Positions 15,873-24,109 of a DNA stretch of 44,730 bases are shown here, piece by piece; the first letter of the stretch is position 1; the number at the start of each line of letters is the position of its first letter. A program made the position numbers and the translations under genes. Source of the stretch: JBDTNK01 sp039933775 (GTDB lineage Bacteria > Chloroflexota > Limnocylindria > QHBO01); contig JBDTNK010000012.1 of NCBI GenBank assembly GCA_039933775.1, forward strand, positions 1-44,730. The letters are read 5' to 3'. The notes under the pieces were generated by a model. That model searched no databases and had not been told where the DNA came from. It saw nothing but the letters and a program-made list of their open reading frames with translations.

Positions 15873-17161
15873 GGCTGCGCCTCGACTGCCGGTGGCTGCG
15901 GCACGCCGCGGAGAATGACGAGCCCGATGAGCATCAGGACGAGCAGCGACAGGATCGCGATCTGGTAGGCGAGCGTCCCGAGCCGTGGTTGCAGGATGAG
16001 CACGATTCCTCCGTACGTGAGCGGCCCGACGACCGCGGACAGCTTGCCGACGAGCCCGAACAGCCCGAACATCTCGCCCATTCGCTCCGCCGGCGCCAGG
16101 CGAATGAGGAAGAGCCGATCGGTGACCGCCACTCCACCAAGTCCCGAGCCCAGGATGGCGCCCGCGATCAGGAAGGTGGTGCGCTCGAGCACAAGACCGA
16201 TGATCAACAGCCCCACGACCCACGACGCCAGCACCAGCAGCAACGTTCGTTTTGGCCCGATGCGATCCGCCAGCCAGCCCCAGCCGAAGCTGGCGAAAAC
16301 GGCGACGACGATGAGCAGGATCAGCACGCCACGCGCCTCGCCCTCGGTGTAGCCCACGGCGTGGATGGCGAAGAGGCTCATGACCGCGATGGCGGTGTTG
16401 ATTGGATCGCTGTAGAAGAAGCGCGCAATCACGAAGCGCAGGAGCCCCGGTCGTTCGCGGGCGTGGGCGATCGTGTTGCGCAGCTGCGTCCAGGACTTCA
16501 GCGCATCGGAGATGCGGAAACGGTCGCCAGGAAGCGGGCGCCGCTCGCTGACGAGGGCGAAAAGCGGGATGGCGAAGACGGCGAAGAGCGACGCGACGAG
16601 GACGAAGCTGAGCGCCGTGGTGCGGCCATCGGCATCGGTCGTCAATCCGTAGAGCAGCGCCGCGACGATGCTGCCGAGGTACCCGAGGCCCACCCCGATC
16701 CCCGAGAGGCGACCGCGGGACTCCGGCCGTGCGACGTCGGGCAGCAGCGCGTCGTAGTAGATGAGCGCCGCCTGGTAGGCAAAGTTCGCCAGGGCGAAGA
16801 GCAGCAGTCCGGCGCCGATGCCGACGAAGCCGATCATCGCGGTCGGCACCACGCACAGCACCGTGAAGACCGCCAGGTAGCCCTTGCGGCCGCCGGTGCG
16901 ATCGCTCATGGCGCCCAGCACCGGGGAGACAACCGCGTTCAGTGCGACGGCGATCGAGCCTGCGAGCGTGAAGACGAACGTGCCCTGCGCCTCGCCCAGG
17001 AAGCGCGTGGCCCACGGCCCCATCGCGAAGCTGACGATCGCGAAGGAGAAGATCGTGTTGGCGAAGTCGTAGAGGGCCCACGACAGACCCTCGATCGCGC
17101 TGCCGCTGCGCGTCAGGCCGCCGAGCGCGGTCCAGGGGTTCGTGCGGGTTGCGACGGTCAT
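15869..17161 (-). CDS. MFS transporter, UMF1/Atg22-like
   Basis: This is a 430-residue permease with about 12 hydrophobic segments. The first helix region WALYDFANTIFSF is the signature of the UMF1 (vacuole effluxer Atg22-like) family. ATG 17161 (MTVATRTNPW) is chosen. The frame stays open to 17227, but those residues are Pro/Arg-rich and untypical. A TATGAT hexamer on the minus strand at 17192-17197 could be its -10. The phosphodiesterase and the LLM oxidoreductase follow in the same operon. The substrate is unknown. Confidence 0.9.
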   Translation of the reverse strand: MTVATRTNPWTALGGLTRSGSAIEGLSWALYDFANTIFSFAIVSFAMGPWATRFLGEAQGTFVFTLAGSIAVALNAVVSPVLGAMSDRTGGRKGYLAVFTVLCVVPTAMIGFVGIGAGLLLFALANFAYQAALIYYDALLPDVARPESRGRLSGIGVGLGYLGSIVAALLYGLTTDADGRTTALSFVLVASLFAVFAIPLFALVSERRPLPGDRFRISDALKSWTQLRNTIAHARERPGLLRFVIARFFYSDPINTAIAVMSLFAIHAVGYTEGEARGVLILLIVVAVFASFGWGWLADRIGPKRTLLLVLASWVVGLLIIGLVLERTTFLIAGAILGSGLGGVAVTDRLFLIRLAPAERMGEMFGLFGLVGKLSAVVGPLTYGGIVLILQPRLGTLAYQIAILSLLVLMLIGLVILRGVPQPPAVEAQP

Positions 17162-17191
17162 GTCCGGCGGCGCTCGCGGTTCACGCGGCGG

Positions 17192-17197
17192 ATCATA
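17192..17197 (-). promoter_or_regulatory. Candidate -10 (TATGAT) for the UMF1 operon
   Basis: TATGAT on the minus strand ends 30 bases before ATG 17161, giving a short leader. No clear -35 is visible. Confidence 0.4.
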
Positions 17198-17269
17198 CGC
17201 GGCCGTTCCGGTGCATCGGGCGCGCAACCGCTAGCATCGGTCAGTCTGAAATCACGAACCTTGGTATTC

Positions 17270-20110
17270 ATGCGACTGATGCGCCGCCTCGCCTACCGCC
17301 TTTTCTGGGCCATCCACCGACTGACCATCCGCTTCTCGGGAGGCCGATGGGGATGGCGTGCCATGGGCAACGACGTGCTCGATCTCGAGCAGGTCGGCCG
17401 GCACAGCGGGGAGCTGCGACGCAGCCTGCTCTTCTACCAGCGCGACGGCGAGAACCTGGTCGTGGTCGCCTCGAACCTGGGCGATCGCCGTGATCCGCAG
17501 TGGCTAGCCAACGTGCTCGCGCAGCCTGATACGCACGTCGCGCGTGGCCACGACCGTCGTGCGGTTCACGCACGCCTGGCCACCGGCGAGGAGCGCGCGC
17601 GGCTGTGGCCGCAGCTCGTCGCCAGGCACCCGCCCTACGCGGCGTACGCGCGGACCGCGCGACGCGAGATCCCGATCGTCATCCTGGAGCCGCCCGAGGT
17701 CGCGCGCCGCGCCGCCGGGGCCACGGCCCGGAGGGGGCCCGGTACGGACGGCGCATACGACCCACCGCCGACCGGCCTCTTCGCGGGGCTCGGCCACTTC
17801 GCGTACCGCTTTCGGCGCTGGATCCCGGTGGGTGCGGTGCTGCTGCTCATCGGCCTGCAGGTGGCGGGCAATGTCGCCGGCGGGACGCTGATTCAGGGCG
17901 GCTGGACGATCCGTGACAGCGAGGCGCTGCGCGCCGATGCGCTGCTCGCCGATCGGTTTGGCGAGGAATCGACGGCGCTCATCGTCATCTACCGCGATCC
18001 CGACAGTGATGCGGCATCACCCGCCTTCCAGCAGGTCCTGCGGGACGGCGTGGCGGCCGCTGCCGGCGACCCTGCCGTCGACGAGGTCATCACGTATGCC
18101 GATGTCAACGACGAGCGCTTCATCAGCACCGACGGCACGACCACGTACGCGCTGCTGCGCCTCGCCGATGACGAGGAGAACGCGGTCGACGACGCCGAAC
18201 GCATCGACGCGCTTGTGGCCCGCCCCGATGGCGTCGAGACGCACGTCACCGGCGTGCCGATCCTCTACCACGAGTTCAACGCCCAGATCGAGCACGACCT
18301 CGTCACCGCCGAGCTGATCAGCTTCCCCGTGGCGCTGGTGATCCTGCTCGTCGTCTTCGGGACGCTCGTGGGAGCGCTGCTGCCGCTCGTCGTTGCCGTT
18401 TTTGCCATGGGCTCGACCTTCGCGGTCATCCAGCTGCTGGCCGGCATCACCGACGTGTCGATCTTCGTGAACAACCTGGCGAGCATGATCGGCATCGCGC
18501 TGGCGATCGACTACGCCCTCTTCCTGGTGAGCCGCTTCCGCGAGGAGCTGCGCCATCACGACGTCGAGACGGCGGTCGTGCGCACCATGGCCAGCGTCGG
18601 CAAGGCGGTGGCGGTGTCCGGCGTGGCGGTCGCCATCGGTCTCTCGTCGCTCATGGTCTTCGAGGCGGCTGCCCTGCGCAGCATGGGCATGGCGGGCGTC
18701 ATCGTCGTCGTCTCGACGATGCTCTTCGGCCTGGTCCTGCTGCCCGCGCTGCTCGCCATGCTCGGCCATCGGGTCAACCGGCTGCGCGTGCCGCTGCCCG
18801 GATTCCTGCGCCTGATCGAGGACGATCCGGATGCCGCAGATCGTCGCCAGGGGCACGGCGCCTGGTCGCGCATCGCATCGGTCGTGATGCGCCGTCCGCT
18901 GCTGATCGGCCTGCCGGTGCTCGGCGTGCTGATCGTGGCGGGGCTTCCCTTCCTGAACCTGCAGCTGTCGACCGGCGGCAACCTGGCGGAGCTGCCCGAT
19001 ACGCCGGCTCGGCAGGGCTTCGAGATCCTGGCCGACGAATTCCCCGGCGGCGACAGTGACCCGATCATCGCCGCGGTCACCTGGGACGGCGCGGATCTCG
19101 CGGGAGCCGACCTGGATGCGGCCCGCGTCGATGAGCTCGAGGCCTACGTGAGCGATCTCGAGGGGATCCCGGCTGTCAATCGCGTGGAGAGCGTGCTCAC
19201 CCCGCCCGCCGGCATGGAGGCCGAGCAGTACCGCGCCGTGCTCGCCGCGCCGCCCTCGCAACGACCGGCCGAGCTGCAGCCGTGGATCGACCAGGCGATC
19301 GCGGGCGACACCACCAAGGTCACGATCTACTCGTCCGCGCTGCCCGACTCGGACGCGGGACGCGCGTCGGTGGATGCGGTCCGCGCGGTCGCCGCGCCCG
19401 ACGGAGCCGAGGTGCTGACCGCCGGCCTCTCGTCACGCTCGCGCGACTTCCTCGACAGCTTCGATCGCTCCGCGCCGGTGGCGGTGCTGATCGTGGTGGG
19501 CATCACCGGGGCCGTCCTCTTCCTGACCTTTGGTTCGCTCATCCTGCCGCTCAAGGCGGTTTTGATGAGCCTCGTCAGCGTCAGCGCCTCGTTCGGGGCG
19601 CTGGTCTGGATCTTCCAGCAGGGCCACCTTGAGACGATCCTGGGCTTCGATGCCAGCGGCACCACGGTGGCGTGGCTGCCGGTGATCATGTTCGCGATCC
19701 TGTTCGGCCTCTCGATGGACTACGAGGTCTTCCTGCTCTCCCGCATCCGCGAGCGCTACGTCGCGACGGGCGACAACACCCGCGCCGTCCGCGAGGGGAT
19801 CGGGATCACCGGCGGCATCATCACCGGCGCGGCGCTGATCATGGTCGCGGTCTTTGGCGCCTTCGCCCTCTCGTCGATCGTCTTCCTCAAGGCGCTGGGC
19901 TTCAGCATGGCGCTGGCGGTGCTCATCGACGCCACGGTCGTGCGCGGCATCCTGGTGCCGGCTTTCATGCGGGTCATGGGACGCGCGAACTGGTGGGCGC
20001 CCGCTTGGGTCCAGCGCCTCGTGGCGCGCCTGGGTCTGTATGAAGGACCGATGGCCGAGCCCGCACCTCGCCCCGCCTCCGATCCCGAGCTGGGTTCCGC
20101 CACACCGTGA
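17270..20110 (+). CDS. Ddn-type deazaflavin oxidoreductase domain fused to an MMPL-family transporter
   Basis: This is a single 946-residue frame. Residues about 25-145 match the DUF385/Ddn family of F420H2-dependent quinone/nitro reductases, with VGRHSGELRRSLLFYQRDG, VVVASNLGDRRDPQWL, the ATGEERARLWP segment and a closing EIPIVILEPPE. After a Pro/Gly linker (about 146-170) comes a complete RND-like MMPL transporter. TM1 is near residue 185, two extracytoplasmic domains follow, and each half carries an Asp-Tyr pair in the energising helix (Asp414-Tyr415 and Asp817-Tyr818), as in MmpL3. No stop, frameshift or good internal start lies at the junction. Start ATG 17270, with 17279 as an alternative. 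The upstream extension is antisense to the transporter gene and was rejected. Energy coupling and substrate are unknown. Confidence 0.9.
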   Translation: MRLMRRLAYRLFWAIHRLTIRFSGGRWGWRAMGNDVLDLEQVGRHSGELRRSLLFYQRDGENLVVVASNLGDRRDPQWLANVLAQPDTHVARGHDRRAVHARLATGEERARLWPQLVARHPPYAAYARTARREIPIVILEPPEVARRAAGATARRGPGTDGAYDPPPTGLFAGLGHFAYRFRRWIPVGAVLLLIGLQVAGNVAGGTLIQGGWTIRDSEALRADALLADRFGEESTALIVIYRDPDSDAASPAFQQVLRDGVAAAAGDPAVDEVITYADVNDERFISTDGTTTYALLRLADDEENAVDDAERIDALVARPDGVETHVTGVPILYHEFNAQIEHDLVTAELISFPVALVILLVVFGTLVGALLPLVVAVFAMGSTFAVIQLLAGITDVSIFVNNLASMIGIALAIDYALFLVSRFREELRHHDVETAVVRTMASVGKAVAVSGVAVAIGLSSLMVFEAAALRSMGMAGVIVVVSTMLFGLVLLPALLAMLGHRVNRLRVPLPGFLRLIEDDPDAADRRQGHGAWSRIASVVMRRPLLIGLPVLGVLIVAGLPFLNLQLSTGGNLAELPDTPARQGFEILADEFPGGDSDPIIAAVTWDGADLAGADLDAARVDELEAYVSDLEGIPAVNRVESVLTPPAGMEAEQYRAVLAAPPSQRPAELQPWIDQAIAGDTTKVTIYSSALPDSDAGRASVDAVRAVAAPDGAEVLTAGLSSRSRDFLDSFDRSAPVAVLIVVGITGAVLFLTFGSLILPLKAVLMSLVSVSASFGALVWIFQQGHLETILGFDASGTTVAWLPVIMFAILFGLSMDYEVFLLSRIRERYVATGDNTRAVREGIGITGGIITGAALIMVAVFGAFALSSIVFLKALGFSMALAVLIDATVVRGILVPAFMRVMGRANWWAPAWVQRLVARLGLYEGPMAEPAPRPASDPELGSATP

Positions 20111-20418
20111 GCTCGGACCGGACGCGGCTCGACGAGCTGACCCGTCGATGGCGCGCACGCCACGAGGCGCGGCGGGTGGCGGGCGCCGCGCGTCCGCTTG
20201 CCGGGGCAGAGCGCCAGTCGCACGCGGCGACCGTATTTCCGTACCGCTCCGTCTCACCGGCGGCGTATGCCGATGCGCACGGCGAGGGGATGACCGGCTT
20301 CACGTTCGATGACGAGCGGTATGACGATCCTGCGCTCGACGCCTGGCTGCTCGAGCTCGGTGACCTGCTTCGCGCCCGCCGGGCCGCCCCGGCCGAGCGG
20401 CCCAGATCGACCAGGTGA
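20107..20418 (+). CDS. Hypothetical protein, translationally coupled to the MMPL fusion
   Basis: This is a 103-residue soluble protein from GTG 20107, overlapping the MMPL stop (GTGA). It has an Arg-rich helical N-terminus, an aromatic middle (VFPYRSVSP) and an acidic C-terminal helix (DDPALDAWLLELGDLL). No family was recognised. The coupling suggests a small partner of the transporter, which is only positional evidence. Confidence 0.6.
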   Translation: MSSDRTRLDELTRRWRARHEARRVAGAARPLAGAERQSHAATVFPYRSVSPAAYADAHGEGMTGFTFDDERYDDPALDAWLLELGDLLRARRAAPAERPRSTR

Positions 20419-20464
20419 TCCGCCGGATGTGTCCTGAGCTCGGCTGGCGGCGGATCCCGCGCGC

Positions 20465-20641
20465 GATTCTGCCATGAATGAGACGGCGGGGAAGTCGGAG
20501 CTACCGGCCGTGCTATTCAGCACTGAATGAAATTGGGCCAGAACGGAGCCGAACCCCGCCATACGGCCCCGTTTCATTTCACCCATGAATGAGACGGCGG
20601 GCAACCCAGGGCTACCGGGCATTTGATTCAGTGATGAATCA
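20465..20641 (+). repeat. Intergenic repeat R1, copy a (TGAATGA modules)
   Basis: Four TGAATGA/TGAATCA sites stand at 20475, 20524, 20586 and 20635, with spacings of 49, 62 and 49. Each is preceded by an inverted ATTCA or TCATT half, so each can form a small hairpin. The GACGGCGGG...CTACCGG block after the first site recurs after the third. A second copy of the whole element lies at 27714-27889. Confidence 0.85.
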
Positions 20642-21275
20642 CGAGCGCGGCGTGTCCCAACGCCGGTATCGTGCACGCGTGACGCCTGACTGGGCCATCG
20701 AGCTCATGACATCGGTCTGTGAAAGCGCCGGGAGTCCGCCGCCGATCCTGCGCTGGCGTCGGCGCGACCGCGTGGGCGCGTCAGGGGTGACGCGGCACAG
20801 TGTCGGAACGGTGACCGTCGTGGCCGGCAGCGACGAAACCGATGCTCGGCTGACACTGCTCCACGAGCTCGCGCACTGGATCGGTCCAACACCGGTTCGC
20901 CAGCGTCGGCGGCGCGTCGCCCATCACGACGCACGCTTCTGGACCGATGCCTTTGCGCTGTACGCGACCCATGGCGTGCCTACCCCGGACGCACTTCGGC
21001 TCGAATCGCTGCGCTATCCGGGCAGCCTGCGGCATGCGCACCGGCTGGGCGTGCCGGGCGCTGCCGACGCCATCGCGCAGCACCGCGCGACGCTGCGCGC
21101 GCGACGGGTGCCGTGGCGCGTTCTCGTGCCCGAGCACCCGATCACCCTCGCCCGCGACGGACGCTGGACGGTCTGCGCCACCTGCCGGCGCCGGATCGTG
21201 GGACGCAACCTCGTCCGCCTGCGACGCGGTGGACGCCAGCGGCACGTGCTCCTGACCCGGGAGCCCGCCGCGTAA
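20634..21275 (+). CDS. SprT-like zinc metalloprotease
   Basis: This is a 213-residue protein with the zinc motif HELAH (His77, Glu78, His81). About 25 residues later comes a likely third ligand in VAHHDARFWTDAF. This spacing fits SprT/SprT-like proteases, which act on DNA-protein crosslinks or act intracellularly. The C-terminal 40 residues contain CATC (Cys181 and Cys184), half of a zinc ribbon. The second Cys pair typical of SprT is not visible. The start ATG 20634 lies within the last hairpin of repeat R1. ATG 20706 is a later alternative. No signal peptide is present. Confidence 0.72.
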   Translation: MNHERGVSQRRYRARVTPDWAIELMTSVCESAGSPPPILRWRRRDRVGASGVTRHSVGTVTVVAGSDETDARLTLLHELAHWIGPTPVRQRRRRVAHHDARFWTDAFALYATHGVPTPDALRLESLRYPGSLRHAHRLGVPGAADAIAQHRATLRARRVPWRVLVPEHPITLARDGRWTVCATCRRRIVGRNLVRLRRGGRQRHVLLTREPAA

Positions 21276-21646
21276 CCTGGCCGCGGCAAGGGCCGAGGCC
21301 GCCGATGGTCACTGGGCCGCTCGCGGGCGGGACGCGGCGACCTCGCGGGCGGGGACCCGCTCGCCGGCGCGCCGCGCATGGCGACGGGGACCCGCTCGCC
21401 GGCGGGAGTATCGGTGAAGTCTTGACCGAACTGGACCACCGGCGGGACGAACGGACATGCACGTGGGCGAATCCGGGCCGATCCTGGCCGTTGGCGGCCA
21501 GCGGGCGGGAGGATCGGCGAAGAAGTGTCCGATACCCCCGCCGGTGCGCAAGTCTGGTGCGCAAGTCCGCCTCGCCCCAAGTCCCGAGCCGCTCACGGAA
21601 CGGCCGCTCACGAGCCGCGCGCCGCTCAGGTCTCGACGACGCGCTG
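21276..21646. other. Non-coding stretch carrying repeat R2 copy a
   Basis: No convincing gene is seen here. The sequence is built of GC-rich direct and inverted repeats. GGGGACCCGCTCGCCGGCG occurs at 21351 and 21386, the R2 core spans 21399-21554, and GGTGCGCAAGTC occurs twice at 21543 and 21556. Confidence 0.65.
21399..21554 (+). repeat. Intergenic repeat R2, copy a
   Basis: This 156-base core begins CCGGCGGGAGTATCGG (21399-21414). Near its end is CCGATACCCCCGCCGG (21529-21544), an inverted repeat with 15 of 16 matches. The core ends GTGCGCAAGTC. A copy of identical length lies at 27537-27692. Both are preceded by a duplicated GC-rich motif. Confidence 0.8.
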
Positions 21647-22582
21647 CTATTCGATGAGCTCCCGGCCGACGCCTCGCGCCACGTCAGCGGCGCGGGCCAG
21701 TTGCTCCACGGCGCGCGGCGTCGACGGCCAGAGGTGGCAGATGAGATGCGAGATGCCACGCTCGGCGTACGAGGCGAGCTGCCGACCCACCTCCTCGACG
21801 CTGCCGGTCATGGCGCGCTCCGGCGCCTCCTCGTTGGGTCCCTCGACCAGCTCGGGGAAGCTGACGAAGACGCCCGCGGTCAGCTCCAGCGACGACGGAT
21901 CGCGTCCATCGACCTGCAGCGCGCCGCGCAGGCGACCGATGCGCTCGTCCAGCTCCCCGGCAGTCTCCGGCTTGCCGTACCACGCCGCGTTCCACAGGTC
22001 GGCGTGCTGGGCCACGACGCGCAGCATGCGCGGCTTCTTGCCGGCGATGAGGATCGGCGGGCCACCGGCGCGTGGGCCGGGCGGCGTGATCTCCGCGTCC
22101 TCGACCTCGTACCAGCGCCCGCGATGCGTGACGCGCTCGCCGCGCAGCAGCGGCAGGAGGATCGCCAGTGCCTCCTCGAAGCGTCCGACGCGGTGGTCGA
22201 ACGGGTAGCCGAACGCATCGAACTCGGGCTCGTGCCAGCCGGATCCGATGCCCAGGATCAGCCGCCCGCCACTCACCTCGTCGAGCGTCGTCGCCATCTT
22301 GGCCAGCAGTGCGGGGTGACGGAAGGGCATCGCGATCACCAGCGGCCCGATCGTGACCCGCGTCGTGACGGCGGCGACGGCGGTCAGGATCGTCCAGCAC
22401 TCATGGACGCCATGGCTCGAGCCCTCCTCGCCCTCGGGACGGAAGATGAGGTGGTCGGCGCCCCAGACCGAGTCGAGCCCGGAAGCATCGGCCGCGATGG
22501 CCATGTCGCGCAGCGTCTCGAATGACGGCGGCCGGCCGAGCGCATCGTCTTGGCCCAGGTGCAGCATGAGTCCGATCTTCAT
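21647..22582 (-). CDS. Luciferase-like (LLM) F420-dependent oxidoreductase
   Basis: This is a 311-residue TIM-barrel oxidoreductase of normal family length. Typical segments are MKIGLMLHLGQ, GLDSVWGADHLIF, RVTIGPLVIAMPFRHPALLAKM, RLILGIGSGWHEPEFDAFG and GPPILIAGKKPRMLR. Such enzymes use F420 or FMN for hydride transfer. The substrate is not predictable. Only 27 bases separate its start from the divergent CoA-transferase gene, with TAGCAT 6 bases before its ATG. Confidence 0.9.
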   Translation of the reverse strand: MKIGLMLHLGQDDALGRPPSFETLRDMAIAADASGLDSVWGADHLIFRPEGEEGSSHGVHECWTILTAVAAVTTRVTIGPLVIAMPFRHPALLAKMATTLDEVSGGRLILGIGSGWHEPEFDAFGYPFDHRVGRFEEALAILLPLLRGERVTHRGRWYEVEDAEITPPGPRAGGPPILIAGKKPRMLRVVAQHADLWNAAWYGKPETAGELDERIGRLRGALQVDGRDPSSLELTAGVFVSFPELVEGPNEEAPERAMTGSVEEVGRQLASYAERGISHLICHLWPSTPRAVEQLARAADVARGVGRELIE

Positions 22583-22588
22583 CGGTCC

Positions 22589-22601
22589 ATGCTAGTACCG
22601 T
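22589..22601. promoter_or_regulatory. Two face-to-face -10 elements
   Basis: On the minus strand TAGCAT (22589-22594) lies 6 bases before the LLM oxidoreductase ATG. On the plus strand TACCGT (22596-22601) lies 8 bases before the CoA-transferase ATG. One base separates them, so the two promoters cannot be occupied together. Confidence 0.5.
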
Positions 22602-22609
22602 TCGGGCCC

Positions 22610-23782
22610 ATGACCGAGCCGCTGCCCCTCGCGAATATCCGCGTCCTGGATCTCAGCCGCGTCCTGGCCGGGCCGTTCGCCACGATGCTGCTGGCCGACC
22701 TGGGCGCCGACGTCTGGAAGCTCGAGCCACCGAGCGGCGACGAGACCCGCACCTGGGGCCCGCCCTTCTGGGGCGACCCGCGGGAGCGGCGGTCCGCCTA
22801 TTTCGCATCGGTCAACCGAAACAAGCGCAGCCTCGTGGTCGACCTGCAGACCGATGCCGGCCGCGCCCTCCTCGACCGTCTCGCGGCGCGAGCCGACCTC
22901 CTCGTGCATAACTACCGGCCGTCCACGGCGGAGCGCCTGGGCGTTGCTCTCCTTGGCGAACGGCATCCGCGCCTGGTCGTGAGCGCCATCGGTGGCTTTG
23001 TCGGGACCGATGTCGAACGTCCCGCGTATGACCTGCTGGCGCAGGCGGTGAGCGGCCTGATGTCCGTCACCGGCGAGCCCCAGGCTGGCCCGATGAAGGT
23101 CGGCGTCGCCCTGCTCGACCTCATCGCGGGGCTCGAGGCGGCGCTCGGCGCGCTCGCCGGGCTGCTCGCCCGCGAGCGGGGGAGCGAGCGGGCGCATCGG
23201 TTCGACGTGAGCCTGGTCGAGATCGGTGTAGCGAGCCTGGTCAACGTCCTGGGCAATCACCTGGCGAGCGGGCGCGAGGCGCAGCGGCATGGGAATGCGC
23301 ATCCGAACATCGTGCCGTACGAGACCTTCGCGGTCGCCGATGGCCACGTGGCGATCGCGGTCGGCAACGACGCGCAGTTCGCGTCGTTGTGCGCGGCGCT
23401 GGGCCTGCCACTCGAGGAGCGGTTCGCGACGAACCCGGCGCGCCTGGCGGAGCGCGAGGCGTTGACGGCGCTGCTGGCCGAGCGGTTGGGGACCTGGCGG
23501 CGCGACGCCCTGGTGGCGGCGCTGCGGGCAGCAGATGTGCCCGCCGGACCGGTGAACGGCGTCGCCGACGCTGTGGCGGACCTGGAGCGGGCGACTGGCG
23601 GCTGGATCACGGCGATGGATGGGATGCGCCTGGCGCCCTCGCCGCTGCACGTCGATGGCGGCACGGCCCCGTTACGCCGTTCGCCGCCGCGGCTCGGGCA
23701 GCACACCGACGAGATCCTGCTCGAGGCGGGCGTGCCGGCTGGTGAGATCGCCACGCTGCGCGCATCGCGAACCATCGCCTGA
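22610..23782 (+). CDS. CaiB/BaiF family (type III) CoA transferase
   Basis: This 390-residue enzyme transfers CoA between carboxylic acids. The N-terminus IRVLDLSRVLAGPFATMLLADLGADVWKLE is the family hallmark, followed by VNRNKRSLVVDL. The catalytic aspartate is in VALLDLIAG at Asp170, matching Asp169 of formyl-CoA transferase. The C-terminal region PAGPVNGVADA is also conserved. ATG 22610 is chosen because the TACCGT promoter element is 8 bases upstream. The acyl substrate cannot be inferred. Candidate partners are not visible nearby. Confidence 0.92.
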   Translation: MTEPLPLANIRVLDLSRVLAGPFATMLLADLGADVWKLEPPSGDETRTWGPPFWGDPRERRSAYFASVNRNKRSLVVDLQTDAGRALLDRLAARADLLVHNYRPSTAERLGVALLGERHPRLVVSAIGGFVGTDVERPAYDLLAQAVSGLMSVTGEPQAGPMKVGVALLDLIAGLEAALGALAGLLARERGSERAHRFDVSLVEIGVASLVNVLGNHLASGREAQRHGNAHPNIVPYETFAVADGHVAIAVGNDAQFASLCAALGLPLEERFATNPARLAEREALTALLAERLGTWRRDALVAALRAADVPAGPVNGVADAVADLERATGGWITAMDGMRLAPSPLHVDGGTAPLRRSPPRLGQHTDEILLEAGVPAGEIATLRASRTIA

Positions 23783-23789
23783 CCGGCGT

Positions 23790-24026
23790 TCAGGGGCCTG
23801 TGTCACGCAGGCGGCGCAGCTCCTCCTCGAAGCGGGCGCGGGCATCGGCCTCGTCGCGATCCTCCGCGATCCGATGCTGCAGGCCGGCCAGCGCGGCCTC
23901 GCGCGTCGGGTAGAGGTAGGGCGGATCCACGATCCGGTAGCGCTGGGCATCGACGAGCACCCAGCCGCCCAGGTCCGGTGCCTCCAGGACGCCATATGGT
24001 TCGTTGCCGCTCGGTCGCTCGATCAC
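23790..24026 (-). CDS. Small hypothetical protein
   Basis: This is a 78-residue protein from GTG 24026. It has a compact beta-rich first half (YGVLEAPDLGGWVLVDAQRYRIVDPPYLYPT) and a charged helical second half rich in Arg, Asp and Glu. No family was recognised. It converges with the CoA-transferase gene (7 bases apart) and diverges from the phosphoesterase gene. The start is uncertain because no good ribosome-binding site is visible. Confidence 0.5.
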   Translation of the reverse strand: MIERPSGNEPYGVLEAPDLGGWVLVDAQRYRIVDPPYLYPTREAALAGLQHRIAEDRDEADARARFEEELRRLRDTGP

Positions 24027-24032
24027 GGGGCG

Positions 24033-24038
24033 TATGAT
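24033..24038 (+). promoter_or_regulatory. Candidate -10 (TATGAT) for the metallophosphoesterase gene
   Basis: TATGAT lies about 70 bases before ATG 24110, in the gap between divergent genes. No good -35 hexamer is seen at 16-18 bases. Confidence 0.35.
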
Positions 24039-24109
24039 GACGCAGGTAGGCAGCCTTCGCTGCCGGTGGCGTGGTCGTCGAGGGAAGCCTTCCGGTGTCA
24101 TTGAGGCTC

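Noticed and set aside
15989..17269. In-frame N-terminal extension of the Ddn-MMPL gene
   Set aside because: These 427 codons are antisense to the UMF1 transporter and have shadow composition. The Ddn domain begins just after ATG 17270.
18017..19261. 414-codon open frame antisense to the MMPL fusion
   Set aside because: Composition is dominated by His, Asp, Arg and Gln, typical of reverse-strand shadows in high-GC genes. The plus-strand gene is certain.
20465..20641. CRISPR array from the repeated TGAATGA words
   Set aside because: Repeats are only 7 bases, spacers are similar between copies and no cas genes are present.
21276..21646. Coding frames across repeat R2 copy a
   Set aside because: Several frames are open by GC bias, but the sequence is made of direct and inverted repeats shared with another intergenic site.
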